From Annona cherimola (Eukaryota; Streptophyta; Magnoliopsida; Magnoliales; Annonaceae): a DNA stretch of 64,000 nucleotides. Below, piece by piece: positions 1 to 11,615 of this stretch (position 1 is the stretch's first letter; every line of letters starts with the position of its first letter). The stretch spans positions 7,964,765 through 8,028,764 of the forward strand of contig CM059977.1 in NCBI GenBank assembly GCA_030490835.1, read 5' to 3'. Below the pieces are notes generated by a model, which had not been told where the DNA came from, did no database searches, and worked only from the letters and a program-made list of their open reading frames with translations. The position numbers and the translations under genes were made by a program.

Positions 1-1172
1 ACATTTATAGATGGTGCTCATGTACAATGATATTAAACAAACGATATTAAACAAAGAAAAGAGCTTTCGTGATAATAATAATAATAATACTAATATAATA
101 GATGAATATATTTCCCATCAACCTTAAGAAATTAGAAATGGAGGTCCTTACATAGAATTAGGGTTTCATAGAAACACCCATGAAAATTTAATACCTCATT
201 TGTTGTTAAATTTTTTTTCTTATACTCATTAACAATAAAATGATAATATTTTATTAGTAAGGACATGAGCAACACCCTAAGAGCAAAACAAAAATAATTA
301 TCACTTTGGTCCTGAATGCTGCATATTGTTGTAGTGCAAATAAAGATCAATTATAATTGCATGGCTCTTTCCTAAATCCATATTGATGATACGAGTATAC
401 AACAAGAGGTCAAATTCATTAATTTTTGCTATTGACTAGATCACTAGAAAAGTCTGTATCTTTCTTTCTTTTTATGAGTATAATATTATATCTTAACTCA
501 AATCATACTACAATCAAGCTAAAAAATTATTATTATTTATCTCATTCCATAATACAAATCAATTCCAAATACCTTTATAGTTTTTCTTACCATCATCAAA
601 AGAAGAAAATTAAATGTTTCCAACACAAGAGACCATGACTCCCACCATAGGGATAAGGATGAAACTTCCCACTGCGTATTCAATCCCACAACCACCAGAC
701 CAATAACACCTCTATTCATGTGTTGCTACCAACAGGACTACACCCTCCTTGGTAAAATATTCTATATCCTTCAAGATTGAAAAAGACACGACCAAATTGC
801 CCAGACACGACCGAATTGCCCAAGATATAGCTCATTAGCAACTTGATGAGATGAGGATGAAGAAAGATGAAATGGAATTTTTTATTCCCAAAAACATATG
901 TCTTATTTGATATATTTTCATTTTCTATATAATTTTTTAAATAATTTTCGTATAAATTTTGCATTTTCGACATATAATAATACTTCTTTCATTATAGATA
1001 CTCATCCAATCAAGGTCCTGAACACATATTAGTAGAAAAAAGATAATGATGTTGACTTAAAAAAGTAAAAAAATATACCATAAACTAACATGATTTGCAT
1101 TTATCTTTCCATCTTCTTGAGGAATTGTAGCATTTATTGGCAACTAACTTTATATACCCGAATGCACTAAGC
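1..1172. other. AT-rich spacer, no gene seen
   Basis: Only short chance reading frames, an (AAT)n run near 75-100, and homopolymer tracts are visible. Nothing resembles a conserved protein or RNA. Confidence 0.6.
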
Positions 1173-1498
1173 TTTGGTGCACCTAGGTGCAAAAACTTAT
1201 TTTTTAATATTTTTTGAATTTTTTATAAAACTGTTAATCTAAGTATTTTTAATCTGCGTATCAAGTTTTATCCTTTTTGGAGATTTGTAGATATTCTTTA
1301 GTTTTTTTAAAATTAATGACATTTTTGTGATTTTGAATTAGGAAAATGCCACTGATTTTTAAAAATTTAAAAAAACCTACAAATATTCAAAAATGATAAA
1401 ACTTGATACATAAATTAAATATTCTTAGATTAATAATTATTATAAAAAAATTTCAAAAAAAATATAAAAAATGGGTTTTTGCACCTAAGTGCATCAAA
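1173..1498. mobile_element. Palindromic foldback element, about 326 bp
   Basis: The arms TTTGGTGCACCTAGGTGCAA and the inverse of TTGCACCTAAGTGCATCAAA are inverted. The pairing continues inward through TTAATCTAAGTATTTTTAAT and the central AAAATGCCACTGATTTT block, so most of the element is one imperfect hairpin. The arms match those of the 44363-44771 element internally (ACTGTTAATCTA, TGCCACTGATTTTCAAAAA). No clear target-site duplication was found. Confidence 0.75.
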
Positions 1499-2635
1499 TA
1501 ACAGCCCGTATTTATTTATAAAGGCTATTTTGCAAATACTACCCTCATAAAAGAACTTTGTTCTTAAACCCACCTTCCTATTAACTTTATTCATATTTTG
1601 TAGCCTATCTACAATACATGATGAAGATTATAACGGGATATTCTTAAATCATGGCTCACCTAGTTTTGACGTTCACTAGATCAGATTTTACTCCTGTCAA
1701 AAAAAAAAAAAAAAAAAGCAATGATGATCGGAATTTCTGCAAATATCCTTTTGCAAAATAAGTAGTTATGAATAAAAATTTCTAAATCACAAAAAGGTGA
1801 CGTATTTTATACCCTCATTGGCCATAATTGTGCATCGGTGCATACAGATTATTTCCGGTTCATCAGCCAATCGTGTTTATTGATCGATAGATGCGTATAT
1901 GATCTATATCCGTATTGATTTATTATTATTATTTGACGGTAACTGGCACCAAAGGTGGTCAAAATATGCAATGGGCCATGATCATCTTTTGTGGCGGATG
2001 GTGGGGATACTGTAGTGAAATTAAAGCAAGTGGAGCTGACAAGTAGACAAGAAGTACATCCACGAACATAGGATTCGGGATCTGGGCTGTGATCCAAATC
2101 TCCCGCGACTGATTGTAGATATCCTCCAACCCATTATCATTTGATTTCTGATTTTCTTTGTTCCTCGATCAACAAACACCCATCGATTCATCTTTGCCAG
2201 CTTTTTTCCATCTCATCCGACAACTTACGTTTAGATAAAAATGGGTCATGCTCAATCGACAATGGTATTCTGAATCGACTAACGCCACAGATAACTGGCT
2301 TTCTTTTGTCGTTGCGGATTAATGGATTCCAAAGAAGAAATATCTAAATTATTTGGTAACTTAGCTATTGAAGAGCGAGTTCAATGGTTTGGAACTGATC
2401 GATCATGACGCCAGATCTCAATAATTAGATCCTGTTTTAAATGGTTTCTACTGTTTGTGATTTTTCTTACCGAATGCTTGAGGCGCTCTAGTTGATGGAA
2501 CACCACTGCATTAAGATGCCTAAACTATCGTAGTGTTTACACTGACCAGATGCCAAACAAGGTGTGTTTTAATTCACGACATGAACTAATCCTCTTGATT
2601 TGGGATTACTCTTCTTCCCGTGCAGCATTTTTTGT
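1499..2635. other. Spacer, no gene seen
   Basis: Base composition is slightly less AT-rich around 1850-2350. The frames there (1849-2097 minus, 2141-2347 plus) are short and carry no recognisable motif. A poly(A) run lies near 1700. Confidence 0.5.
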
Positions 2636-2713
2636 AGAGAGTCCGTTTACTAAGATAAAAAAAAAATTCACAAATTACTGCACATTTTTATATAATTTAA
2701 TATCTTTACTATC

Positions 2714-3021
2714 ACCAACCGAGGCTAGCTCGGTTGGTCGCCAGCTGCGGCGCAGACAGCCGTAGCTGCGGCTGGCGGGGGATCGAATCCCCGTATAGGC
2801 GTGGGAGCGTGGTCTCCCGGGTGGAGAGTGTGGGAGCAAGATGGTCTCCCGGGTGGAAAGTGTGGGAGCAAGGTGGTCTCCCAGGTGGCTGTTGGAAGCT
2901 GTGTCTTCCAGATTTCTTTGGGACGTTATGTGTTCCCAGATTTGTAAGAATGTCTCAGATCTTCAAGTATAATATGTGTTGAGATACATGTAATTATATA
3001 CCCATCAAAAAAAATATATAT
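2714..3021 (+). mobile_element. tRNA-derived SINE with 14-bp target-site duplication
   Basis: The 5' end resembles a tRNA internal promoter: box A-like TAGCTCGGTTGG (2727-2738) and box B-like GGATCGAATCC (about 2780-2790). The body contains short repeats (GTCTCCCGGGTGGA) and the end is A/AT-rich after TATACCCATC. The direct repeats ATATCTTTACTATC at 2700-2713 and 3022-3035 flank it exactly. Pol III promoter boxes, an A-rich tail and the TSD together make a SINE. It sits inside an older pyrimidine-rich element. A shorter relative of its 3' end lies at 37188-37262. Confidence 0.88.
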
Positions 3022-3118
3022 ATATCTTTACTATCTAACTACTTTATTTTCCCATTATTATCTTTATATTTTAATATATATTTATATTTTTCTATACAAT
3101 TATCTTATCTATTTTATC

Positions 3119-3658
3119 TAGGGGTGGGAATCGAGGCGGGTCGAGGTGTGCCCAACCCTGACCCTCCTTTTCAAAAATCTTTTTTGACCCTTATTTTATA
3201 TCGAGTCGGGACAAGGTCGGTTTGACCCTTACTTTTTTCTACAAGGTCTCGGGACAAAATTCAGGTCAGTATCGGGTCAACGGGTCGGGTAAAAAACTGC
3301 GGGTCAAGTAAGAAGTTTTTAAAAATTTATAAAACTATCAAGTATAAAGACAAATTTATATTAAATTTAACTACTATATGCTTGAATCTATTATTAATCA
3401 GTCAAAGTAAATATAAATAATTAAATAAAACATGAAAATTAGCATTGAACGAGGTTTTTCTTTTTAATGTAAAATATCATAAAACGGGTCAACAGGTAGG
3501 TCCGCCCCGACCAGCCTTGACCCGCCCCGCCACCCTGTAAAAAAACCAAATTTTGCCCCGCCCCGCCGGGTACACAATCCCGACCTGCCCTGGTATTAAA
3601 CAGGGTCGGGGCGGGGCGGGGCGGGTCACGGGTCGACCCGCCCCGATTCCCACCCCTA
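3119..3658. mobile_element. Non-autonomous hAT element, 540 bp, TSD ATTTTATC
   Basis: Terminal inverted repeats TAGGGGTGGGAATCG and CGATTCCCACCCCTA are flanked by the exact 8-bp duplication ATTTTATC at 3111-3118 and 3659-3666. An 8-bp TSD and TA-starting termini are typical of hAT transposons. The ends are extended by GC-rich imperfect palindromes (GGGGCGGGTC type), and the middle is AT-rich. There is no transposase; the short reading frames across the ends are by-products of the repeats. Confidence 0.93.
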
Positions 3659-4228
3659 ATTTTATCTTTATTTTTATTTCTAATCACTATCCCTATTATA
3701 TTATATCACTTTTCCTTTTTAAAATTTTTTTCTAATTTTGCTTTCCTATTTTATTATCTCTTCCTACATGAACTCTAGTATTTGTGGCAAGTGTGGAAAA
3801 AAGGACCAAACCCCAAAAAAAGTTACTGGTCTTTTTTGAAATTTTGCAATTTCATCCTATAACTATTAATTTTGCAAAAAAAAAAAATTTATAAGCTTTA
3901 TTTGTAAAAGAGAAATACTTCATTGGTTCAATTTTCACTAAAGATTTAAGTATGTCACCCCTACTTCGGACCAATCTTAATAACAAATCAAAACACAATT
4001 CATTCAATTTATGTAGAATCATTTATTTAAGTGACAAGTTAACCTTCATCCAAATAAAAAATGTGCATAACCCCACCTAAAAATATATAAAATCAACTAT
4101 AAAATTATTTAATTTAAATATAGATTTCAAAACTGTATGTCTAATATTTAAACGGTTTAAAGCATCATTTTAAGGTCCATAAATGACCTCATAAATTATA
4201 CTTATTGTAAAACATTTATAAATGAAAA

Positions 4229-4482
4229 ATGTGTTTGGGAAGGAAGAAAAAAGTGAAAAAAATTTGATTGAAAAGTTTTTTTTTTGTAGTGAAAGAAAGT
4301 GATGTAATATGATAAAAGCAGTGGCAAAGAATAAAGAGAATAAAGTTAATATAAATATAATAATTGTATAAAGATACATACATAAATAATGAGAAAATGA
4401 AGTTGTTATATCCTAAAAATGTAAAGAAATGATTGAAATATAATGTTCAAGAGGATGGAAATTATTTTTTCCCAAATGCATC
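4229..4482 (-). repeat. Pyrimidine-rich miniature element, reverse orientation
   Basis: Read on the minus strand it runs from ATGCATTTGGGAAAAAA to CTTCCTTCCCAAACACAT. The end core ATTTGGG/CCCAAAC is inverted. The interior has the T/C-rich blocks (TTTATTCTCTTTATTC, CATATTACATCACTTTC) shared with copies elsewhere in the window. No target-site duplication was confirmed. Confidence 0.55.
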
Positions 4483-4710
4483 CAAAGTTAAGTATTTTTC
4501 AAGTTTACGTGTGAATTTCAACATTTTTTCAGCAAAATACGGCCCACTTAAGAATTTAATTCAAAATATTTTTAATATAATGTTGAAAAAAGATGTTCAA
4601 CAAAATAAATGGATAAGATTTTGAGGTGGGACTAAAATGAGAATGATATATTGAAATCTGCAACGCAGCTCCGGGTCAGAACCAGAAGTGTATCCTTCGA
4701 TTAAAAAAAA

Positions 4711-5423
4711 ACTTCTATTATCAACTTGGACTGCTTTTTGGAACCATGTGTTTCGCAATCACATACTCTAATTATGAGTCAAACTTTTAACTTTATGGTA
4801 AACTTTAATTTCAAAGTATCTAATTAATTATTATGATTATTATTATTATTATTTTCAGTTTTTGCTCTTCAGTTTCATGAGATTGTAGGCCAACCGTTAA
4901 AACTGAATGAGGAGGAGAAATGAGCGCACTGTGTTGACGGCGGACGCCAAGGATATGCAGTCAAATCCGATCCGTGCGTTGGATGCGTTCTGCACGTTTG
5001 CTGTGTCCAACCCAGAGTACAAGAAAGTGCGGTTGATCCACCTGAGAAAAGGGGGACGTTTCTATTATCAACTTGGACTGGTTTTTGGGGCCATGTGTTT
5101 CGCAATCACATACTCTAATTATGAGTCAAACTTTTAACTTTATGGTAAACTTTAATTTCAAAGGATCTAATTAATTAATTAATTAATTATTTATTTATTA
5201 TTATTATTATTATTATATATATATTTGCAGTTTTTGCTCTTCGGTTTCATGAGATTGTAGGCCAACCGTTAAAACTGAACGAGGAGGAGAAATGAGCGCA
5301 CTGTGTTGACGGCGGATGCGAAGGATATGCAGTCAAATCCGACCCGTGCGTTGGATGCGTTCTGCACGTTTCTTGTGTCCAAACCAGAGTACAAGAAAGT
5401 GCGGTTGATCCACCTGAGAAAAG
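4711..5423 (+). repeat. Tandem duplication carrying two copies of a 193-nt exon-like block
   Basis: Two units start at 4713 and 5060 (offset 347). Each contains a highly similar 193-nt block, 4859-5051 and 5231-5423. Each block is preceded by a good splice acceptor (TTATTTTCAG; ATATTTGCAG), and the second is followed by a consensus donor AAAAG|GTAAAC. The spacers contain ATT/ATTA microsatellite that differs in length. Inside the block one frame begins FALRFHEIVGQPLKLNEEEK and meets a stop; another gives RTVLTADAKDMQ and NPEYKKVRLIHLRKG. I do not recognise the protein. It looks like a captured or decayed exon, frameshifted once. Confidence 0.6.
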
Positions 5424-5615
5424 GTAAACTATCGAAGTCCTAGACCGTATAGCTAGCTAGTTTATAGGTGGCAAATGCATGTTCCGGTGCAGATACCGGC
5501 TGCATGGAGAGCCCTTGTTTTTTTAAAAAAAAAATTAAACTATTTTTTAATCTAAATTATTTATCATATCTGTGTACATAATTCTAAAAGTAACATATAT
5601 TTTTTTATTGGTAGC

Positions 5616-6889
5616 CAGTGTTGTTAAAACCGGACTGGACCGGTTCGTTTACATACGGTTCGGTCTAATATAACTAAATCGTGCGAACCGTAGAACCGGT
5701 GGTCAAACCGGACATTGTGGTTGGACCGTATTAGACCGGTTCGGTGGTTCGGCGATGTGTCAGTTCCTGTTCGTCCCGTCCTGTCATCACCCACACTGTC
5801 GAGGTCGAGATCGAGCCCCCAAATCGACGAGCCCTTTGCTGCGATGCTGACCGAAATCGACGACCCCTCTGCTGCGGTACTGCCCGAAATCGACAACCCT
5901 TCTGCTGCGGTGTTGCCCGAAATCGACGACGACCAGCAGAGCTCCTTTCCTTTCCGACAATGAGCAGATCAGCGACGTCCGATCGGCATTCGGCGACGAG
6001 CAGAGCAGCGGCGTCTCCATTTTCGGCGATGAGCAGAGCTTCTTTCCATTTCTAGCAACGAGCAGAGCAGCGATGTCCGATCAGCGTTCAGCAACCAACA
6101 GAGCAACGACGCCTCCATTTCCGGCGACCAGCAGAGCAGCCGCGTCCGATCGGCATTCGGCGACCAGCAGAGCAGCGATATCTCCATTTCCGGCGACGAG
6201 CAGCGGCCTCCTTTTCATTTTCGACGAGTTGACAACCAGCAAAGCAGCGATGTTCGATCAGCGTTCAGCGACCACAGAGCAGTGAACTCTCCATTTCCGG
6301 CGACAAGCAGCGACCTCCTTCCCATTTTCGGCGACACTGACAGAGCAGTGACATATAAACAGGTCTATGTTAGCTGCTAGGATTGCTGGCTTTTCTTTCA
6401 ACAGTGGCCTTGAAATGAATGCCTCGAATTCGATTCACCAGCCGGTAAAATCCTATGTGTTGTCGAGTGATAGATAGATAAAAAATTCTTTAAAGTGCAA
6501 GTTGAGTTTTAAAAATCAAATGAGCCTGCTATAGGTTGAATATTTAAGAGTGCTCAAAGATGCATTAGTCGGAAGTCTTGGTATAAAAACTAGCCCCACA
6601 CTAGATCGATCACTGATCTTGCTACTAAATTCTACCTGATCAAAAGACATAGCCTATTCTCTGCAATACCTGAACATTTTCAACTTAATTATTGGCAATA
6701 TTTGTAGGCTTTGGATTTATTTAGGATTTATGAAAATATAATTTTATCAATATATTTATTTAAAATTTGAAAATAATTTAATATTTATGACATCATAAAT
6801 ATGTCATGCTGACGTCACCAGTTCAAACCGGTTCGAACCAGACCAGCTCCTTTACCGGGTCGATCACCGATTCGGTTCTGACAACATTG
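5616..6889. mobile_element. Non-autonomous hAT element, 1274 bp, TSD TTGGTAGC, with internal minisatellite
   Basis: The ends CAGTGTTGTTAAAACCGG and the inverse of TTCGGTTCTGACAACATTG form imperfect terminal repeats. The exact 8-bp duplication TTGGTAGC lies at 5608-5615 and 6890-6897. Subterminal regions are rich in ACCGG/GAACCGG. A GC-rich internal block (5815-6340) breaks the AT-rich background. No transposase is present. Confidence 0.92.
5815..6345. repeat. GC-rich minisatellite inside the hAT element
   Basis: The first part repeats a unit of about 33 bases containing GAAATCGACGACCC and CTGCTGCGGT (5815-5935). The second (5940-6345) repeats GAGCAGAGCAGCGACGTC, GATCGGCATTCGGCGAC and TCCATTTCCGGCGA in irregular order. 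Open frames cross it on both strands simply because the unit lacks stops; they are not credible genes. Confidence 0.8.
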
Positions 6890-6969
6890 TTGGTAGCATA
6901 CACTATGACATTTAATATTACAATCAAGCACTTACGTAACCATCATCTAAAGGGAAATTTGTAAAAACC

Positions 6970-7893
6970 TAGGGGTGCAACTCGGGTTGATTCCGTTTGG
7001 ATAGTGGTCTACCCTACCCATACCCTATCTGTAAAAGGCGTACCCTACCTTACCCGTTTGTCGGTTCGGTTCCTAGTATACCCTACCCTACCCATTACCC
7101 ATAGGGTCGGTTTCGGTTCCGGTTACAAATCGGTTCCTTTAATACTCAAATACAATATTTTTTAAAAATTTCTATGTTATTTTAAATAATTTAAAATAAT
7201 ACTCATTTATGTTTTAAAATCATAAGTACATATATTATTGTTTATATTATCATATAAAAATATGAAGTAAAGACCATCATGACCCAATCTTTAAAACTAT
7301 TAATATATTATAATCATAAATCACAAGCGTATTTATAAGAGTTTTTCGAAAGTCAATGACGTATATATAAATAACTGAACTATTTTTATACTTCACAATG
7401 TACAAAAGTCATTTAAACTTGAATTTGTTAAAATATGTGTGCATATAAAATGTCAAAAATAAAGCATAATACATACTATATAATATATTATGCACCTAAT
7501 TAATTACCCACATGAGTACCTACGCGGGTCGGTTATGGGTACCCAACGTATCTACCCTATCTGTACCCTATTTGAGAATGCGGGTAATAATTTGTACTCT
7601 ACCCATACCCATGGGTAATATTTTCTACCCTACCCTACCCAAATTAGGGTCGGGTCGGTGGATACCCATGGGTACCCTACCCAAGTTGCACCCCTCTAAA
7701 ATACCCACATGAGTACCTACGCGGGTCGGTTATGGGTACCCAACGTATCTACCCTATCTGTACCCTATTTGAGAATGCGGGTAATAATTTGTACTCTACC
7801 CATACCCATGGGTAATATTTTCTACCCTACCCTACCCAAATTAGGGTCGGGTCGGTGGATACCCATGGGCACCCTACCCAAGTTGCACCCCTC
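6970..7893. mobile_element. Non-autonomous hAT-like element with duplicated right end, TSD TAAAAACC
   Basis: Left end TAGGGGTGCAACTCGGGT and right end ACCCAAGTTGCACCCCTC are inverted. The 8-bp duplication TAAAAACC is exact at 6962-6969 and 7894-7901. The right terminal 197 bp (CATGAGTACCTACGCGGG... to the end) occurs twice in tandem, starting near 7505 and 7702. The subterminal zones are full of (TACCC)/(GGGTA). A diverged relative starts at 63712. Confidence 0.9.
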
Positions 7894-7899
7894 TAAAAA
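7505..7899. repeat. 197-bp tandem duplication of the hAT right end
   Basis: Two nearly identical copies (about 7505-7701 and 7702-7898) each end with GTTGCACCCCTCTAAAA. The internal copy therefore still carries an intact terminal sequence. The two equal-length reading frames that start at 7512 and 7709 are products of the repeat, not genes. Confidence 0.9.
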
Positions 7900-7914
7900 C
7901 CCTTAAGGAAAATT

Positions 7915-8015
7915 GAAAAATCGATACACTGCCCCGGAAGGGGATTGAACATACGACAGTCCTATTACTGCCCAAGTCGCGTACCACTAAGGCATGCCGC
8001 CAGTGGCAAAAGTAA
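7915..8015 (-). repeat. tRNA-like SINE head remnant
   Basis: On the minus strand a box A-like TGCCTTAGTGG is followed about 45 bases later by a box B-like TGTTCAATCCC. This is the layout of a pol III promoter in a tRNA-related SINE. No cloverleaf with a paired acceptor stem can be drawn, so it is not called a tRNA gene. The downstream tail is unclear. Confidence 0.4.
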
Positions 8016-8029
8016 CGTATATTGAAAAC

Positions 8030-11000
8030 TCTTATATGTGATATAAATACCAAGGCATCAATTCTATGAACTAATTTCGTAAACTTTCGAGTTGGGTAAC
8101 CTCTCCATTTACTTTGATAATGGAATGGAAAACTTGTCAGATTTTTAAATATCATTTACTTATCACAAAACCAAAAGTAATTTTAATTAGAATGTTAGAC
8201 GGATCATACCAGCTTTAAAATATATGTATATATCTGTATGCAAATGATAAAAAAACACATAGGCCCATTTATTTATTTATGTACTGAGGGTAACAATTAG
8301 ACCCATTTATAAATGCACTGGATTGCTGTAAAAATTTGTGTACTCATTCCTCTCCACGGTAAAAATGTTGTAAATGATTTAGATGCCAAATTGATAAGTT
8401 CAAGTTAATATATAAATTAAAATTTTTTATTATATTGATTTTGTATTTTAGATGGAGCCCATGCATATCTTTGGCTGTGATGAAACTTAGTTGCCTAATT
8501 AAAGATAATTATGTGTAATAAATGAAATAAATTTTATATACTTGTCAAGGGGGGTCCTAATGGAAAGATTGCGTGAATCGAAGTTCATGGAACTAATTTT
8601 ATAGGATTAAGACCCTATAAATTGTAAAATCACCTTAATATAATGGTTTAAATTACATACTAAATTTACCTCGGATTATAACATATTATAGTTACTAATT
8701 GTATATTTTAAGAAAACTACTTAACAATCTTGTAATCTAAATGTTTTAGCCCAGCGAAAATCCAAATGGGTCAAAGAGTGATATATCATAAAGGCAGCTC
8801 GAAGTCATGCATTTTCATTACAGTGAATATGTGGTTAACCAGGAGATTCATATAGGCATAACTCTCAATCATGATTGGGACCACTTAGAACAATGGGACT
8901 ATGGGAGTGATTCCCAACAAAGGTTTGCATGAAATGATATCTACCTAGGGTTGTTTTTTATACTTCCCACATGATTTTTCAATTTGCAAATCTTTTATAA
9001 TATTCATTCAAATATATTTAGTTATGGTTCCAAAATTTAAATATTTTAAAATTTTTTATGTATTAATGTTTATTTTCAAAATTTTAACAGTTTTATATTA
9101 ACTCTCAAATGATATTAAATTTTTTAACATATAAGTTTCCAATTAAAATATATTTTAGCATCGTAAATATATGCATAATTATTTATATTTTATATAGTCT
9201 AGAAGTAAGAAAATTAAAAATTAAAAAATGCAAAGTTTAGGAGTAAGAAAATTAAAATTTTTTAAAAAGCAGTCACCTGTATAAACCATTCAATGCAAGT
9301 GTTTAGAAGGGAATCGCAACCCTCAAACTATTAACGAGCAGTACGGATTTTTTCCATCCACTTTAAAAGTAAAAGTAAATAAATGAATAATAAATAACTG
9401 AAGTCCTAATTCTCAATTTTGGTGATCGATGGAAGAGATGATATGATGGCTTCAAGTTTTAATAAGTGAGACGTTCGCCTCGCCAGAATCTTTGACGAGG
9501 GAGGGCAATTTTGCACTGGGAAGTATAATATTTTTTGAGAGGGTAACTTTGTAAAAATAAACTATATTTTTTAAACTAAAATTTTAAAATTCTTTGATAA
9601 TTTTTTTAATTTTAAAAATTCCGAGCTCCACCGCTGTTCCTCATATCACGTGTCGCATCCGTGCAAGAATTTATATATTTACATATATATATATATAACC
9701 TACATATTTTAAAATATAATAATAATTCATATAATCATTTATTTTTATAAAAAAATATACTTTTGATAATTAGATGTTAAATTTATAACTTTAATATTGA
9801 TATTTATATTAAACCATTTTATTATGTTGATTTTGTACTATGTTTGATTTAAATAAAAATTGATATGTTATTAAAGCAAATAATTTTGAATATAACGAGT
9901 GGGGTAGATCTTAATTTCATAATCATATGGGGCCGATCTGTAGCAGACTGTACTATAATTATGGTACAATCTGTTTACATTTAATTATTTTTTTACATAT
10001 ATATTGCCCGAACGAACATGATTCCTTACACCCAGGTGCATTTAACATATTTTTAATATTTTTTCAAATTTTTTTATATAACTGTTAATCTAAGTGTATT
10101 TAACATATGTATCAAATTTTATTATTTTTGAAAATTTTTAAATATTTATTTTTGATTTTGTATAAAAAAATTAATTTTTTTTTTTTAAATAGGTTAAAGT
10201 AGCCGAGTGCAATGTATTAAAATCCTTGCACGAAGTAACTTACTTTTTAGACAATTATCGGCTAATTAATGCCAGAGGCTATCCTATTATAAATAATAAT
10301 AATGCCAGAGGATATCCGCGTGAGTTATTTGGTAGTATTGTGGACCTGGGCCAGTCATTCTGAATTGAGGAGAAAATTATGGCTGACCCATTTATGAATC
10401 AATTCGTCCAACACAACCCAAGACCCAGTACTGTGTCATTAAACATCAAATCAAAGGCTTCGTTGATCTTAATCCAAAAGTTAGGCCCAATTAGAAAATT
10501 CCTATTTTTAAATACTCAATTTAAAACTCATATTCCTCGACGACTTTAGTTTTACATTACCATTTTTATTTTTGATGGCGGGTCCCACTTTGTTCTAACC
10601 GTGTTATATTAATTTTCGATGTAATTATTGTCGCATATTTAACATAGATAAAACTTAATCTCTTGGAAAAACAAATGATTTTAAATGCAATAAGTGAGGT
10701 GGATTTCACATCGTCAACAAAAATGGATAAAATTATACATAGAATTTCGAGAAAATAGAGTATTTAACCTTGTACATCGTTTCGACGTTGTAGATATCCA
10801 TTTTATTTAATTGAATTCTATTTCTGACAACTCTCTCATTTATGTATTTTTGATGGGATTCCCGTTACATTTATGCATTTTAATTTTCCAAAAACATCAT
10901 CCTTGCTATATTGATGGTCCATCGGATTGGTTTCAGATGATCACAATATGATTTGGGTCCGACCTTAAACATTTGATTGAAATTTGCAACAAGATGAAGT

Positions 11001-11119
11001 TGTTTATGCGTACAGACTACAGAGAATCTAATCCATCTACGGACCAACACGGCAACATGCCTTCGATCCAACAAGAAAAAAGAAACAAGCTTATACGCGA
11101 GTTACAATACTAACAATGC
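8030..11119. other. AT-rich spacer with one foldback arm
   Basis: Apart from the arm at 10016-10195, this 3 kb has no coding signal. The frames are short and of low complexity. It probably contains old transposon remains that I cannot classify. Confidence 0.5.
10016..10195. repeat. Single arm of the foldback family
   Basis: The stretch CACCCAGGTGCATTTAACAT, then AACTGTTAATCTAAGTGTAT, then ATGTATCAAATTTTATTATT follows the order seen in one arm of the 1173-1498 and 44363-44771 palindromes. The second arm is missing. Confidence 0.6.
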
Positions 11120-11210
11120 ATAGTATGACTTCATATCGCCCCACTTTCTACACTTTTTTGATGTAATGTTACCTATTAACTACTTAATTTTCTTATTCTT
11201 TTACTATTGC

Positions 11211-11599
11211 TGTTAGGAACTGTGTCTTGTTTTTTGTGTATGGTTCTGCATAAGTATTTATGGAAGTGCCATTGTATAAGCGTATAAGTTAAGGATTCAG
11301 TAGAGCATTGAGAGGTGCCTTATTAGAGTTTGAAAGAAGAGATTATTAAAGTATTCATGTTTAGAGTGTGTGTGAGATATCTAACGAATGTGCAAGGCAT
11401 TATTGTGTGTTTTCTGTAACTTGTTTGTCTCATTGGATTCTTATTTCTTTCTCATGTTTTTTTTTTTTCTAAATTGAAGGATTTTTCGTGTAAGTCTTGA
11501 TGTCTTATGTGCATAATATTGTTTGTGTTTATTTTGATCTTATTTTATTATACGTACTTCTGATATAATTTGTATTAATTTGAATTATTTCTCCTAACA
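11211..11599 (+). repeat. 5' LTR
   Basis: It starts TGTTAGGAACTG and ends TCTCCTAACA, giving the inverted termini TGTTAGG/CCTAACA. It shares with the 3' LTR the ordered blocks GATTCAGT, AGCATT, CTAAATTGAAG and TTTTATTATA. Confidence 0.82.
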
Positions 11600-11615
11600 A
11601 GTGGTATCAAAACTA
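11600..11615 (+). other. Primer-binding site
   Basis: AGTGGTATCAAAAC lies directly after the 5' LTR. It resembles the TGGTATCAGAGC site complementary to initiator methionine tRNA used by many plant LTR elements, with two changes. Confidence 0.75.

Larger units (their letters stand above)
2636..3775 (+). repeat. Pyrimidine-rich miniature element, split by a SINE and a hAT element
   Basis: The segments 2636-2713, 3036-3118 and 3667-3775 read as one T/C-rich element once the two nested insertions are removed. They match copies at 11120-11207 plus 13915-14115, 14255-14500, 16650-16912, 28155-28425 and 57537-57835. Shared blocks include (A)CCTAACTACTTT, CCATACAACTATCTTAT, CTCTTTACTTCTAATCA and TTTTTCAAAA. 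The left edge AGAGTCCGTTTACTAAGAT resembles the 'GGGTCCGTTTGG' type of miniature-element terminus. Confidence 0.6.

Noticed and set aside
2725..2795. Possible tRNA gene
   Set aside because: Box A and box B are present but no cloverleaf with a paired acceptor stem forms, and the unit is flanked by an A-rich tail and target duplications. It is a SINE.
5624..6285. Arg/Ser-rich frames on both strands
   Set aside because: They cross a minisatellite whose unit lacks stops; several frames are open at once, which argues against coding.
7512..7906. Two nearly identical 65-66 aa frames
   Set aside because: They are created by the tandem copy of a hAT terminus and have no protein-like features.
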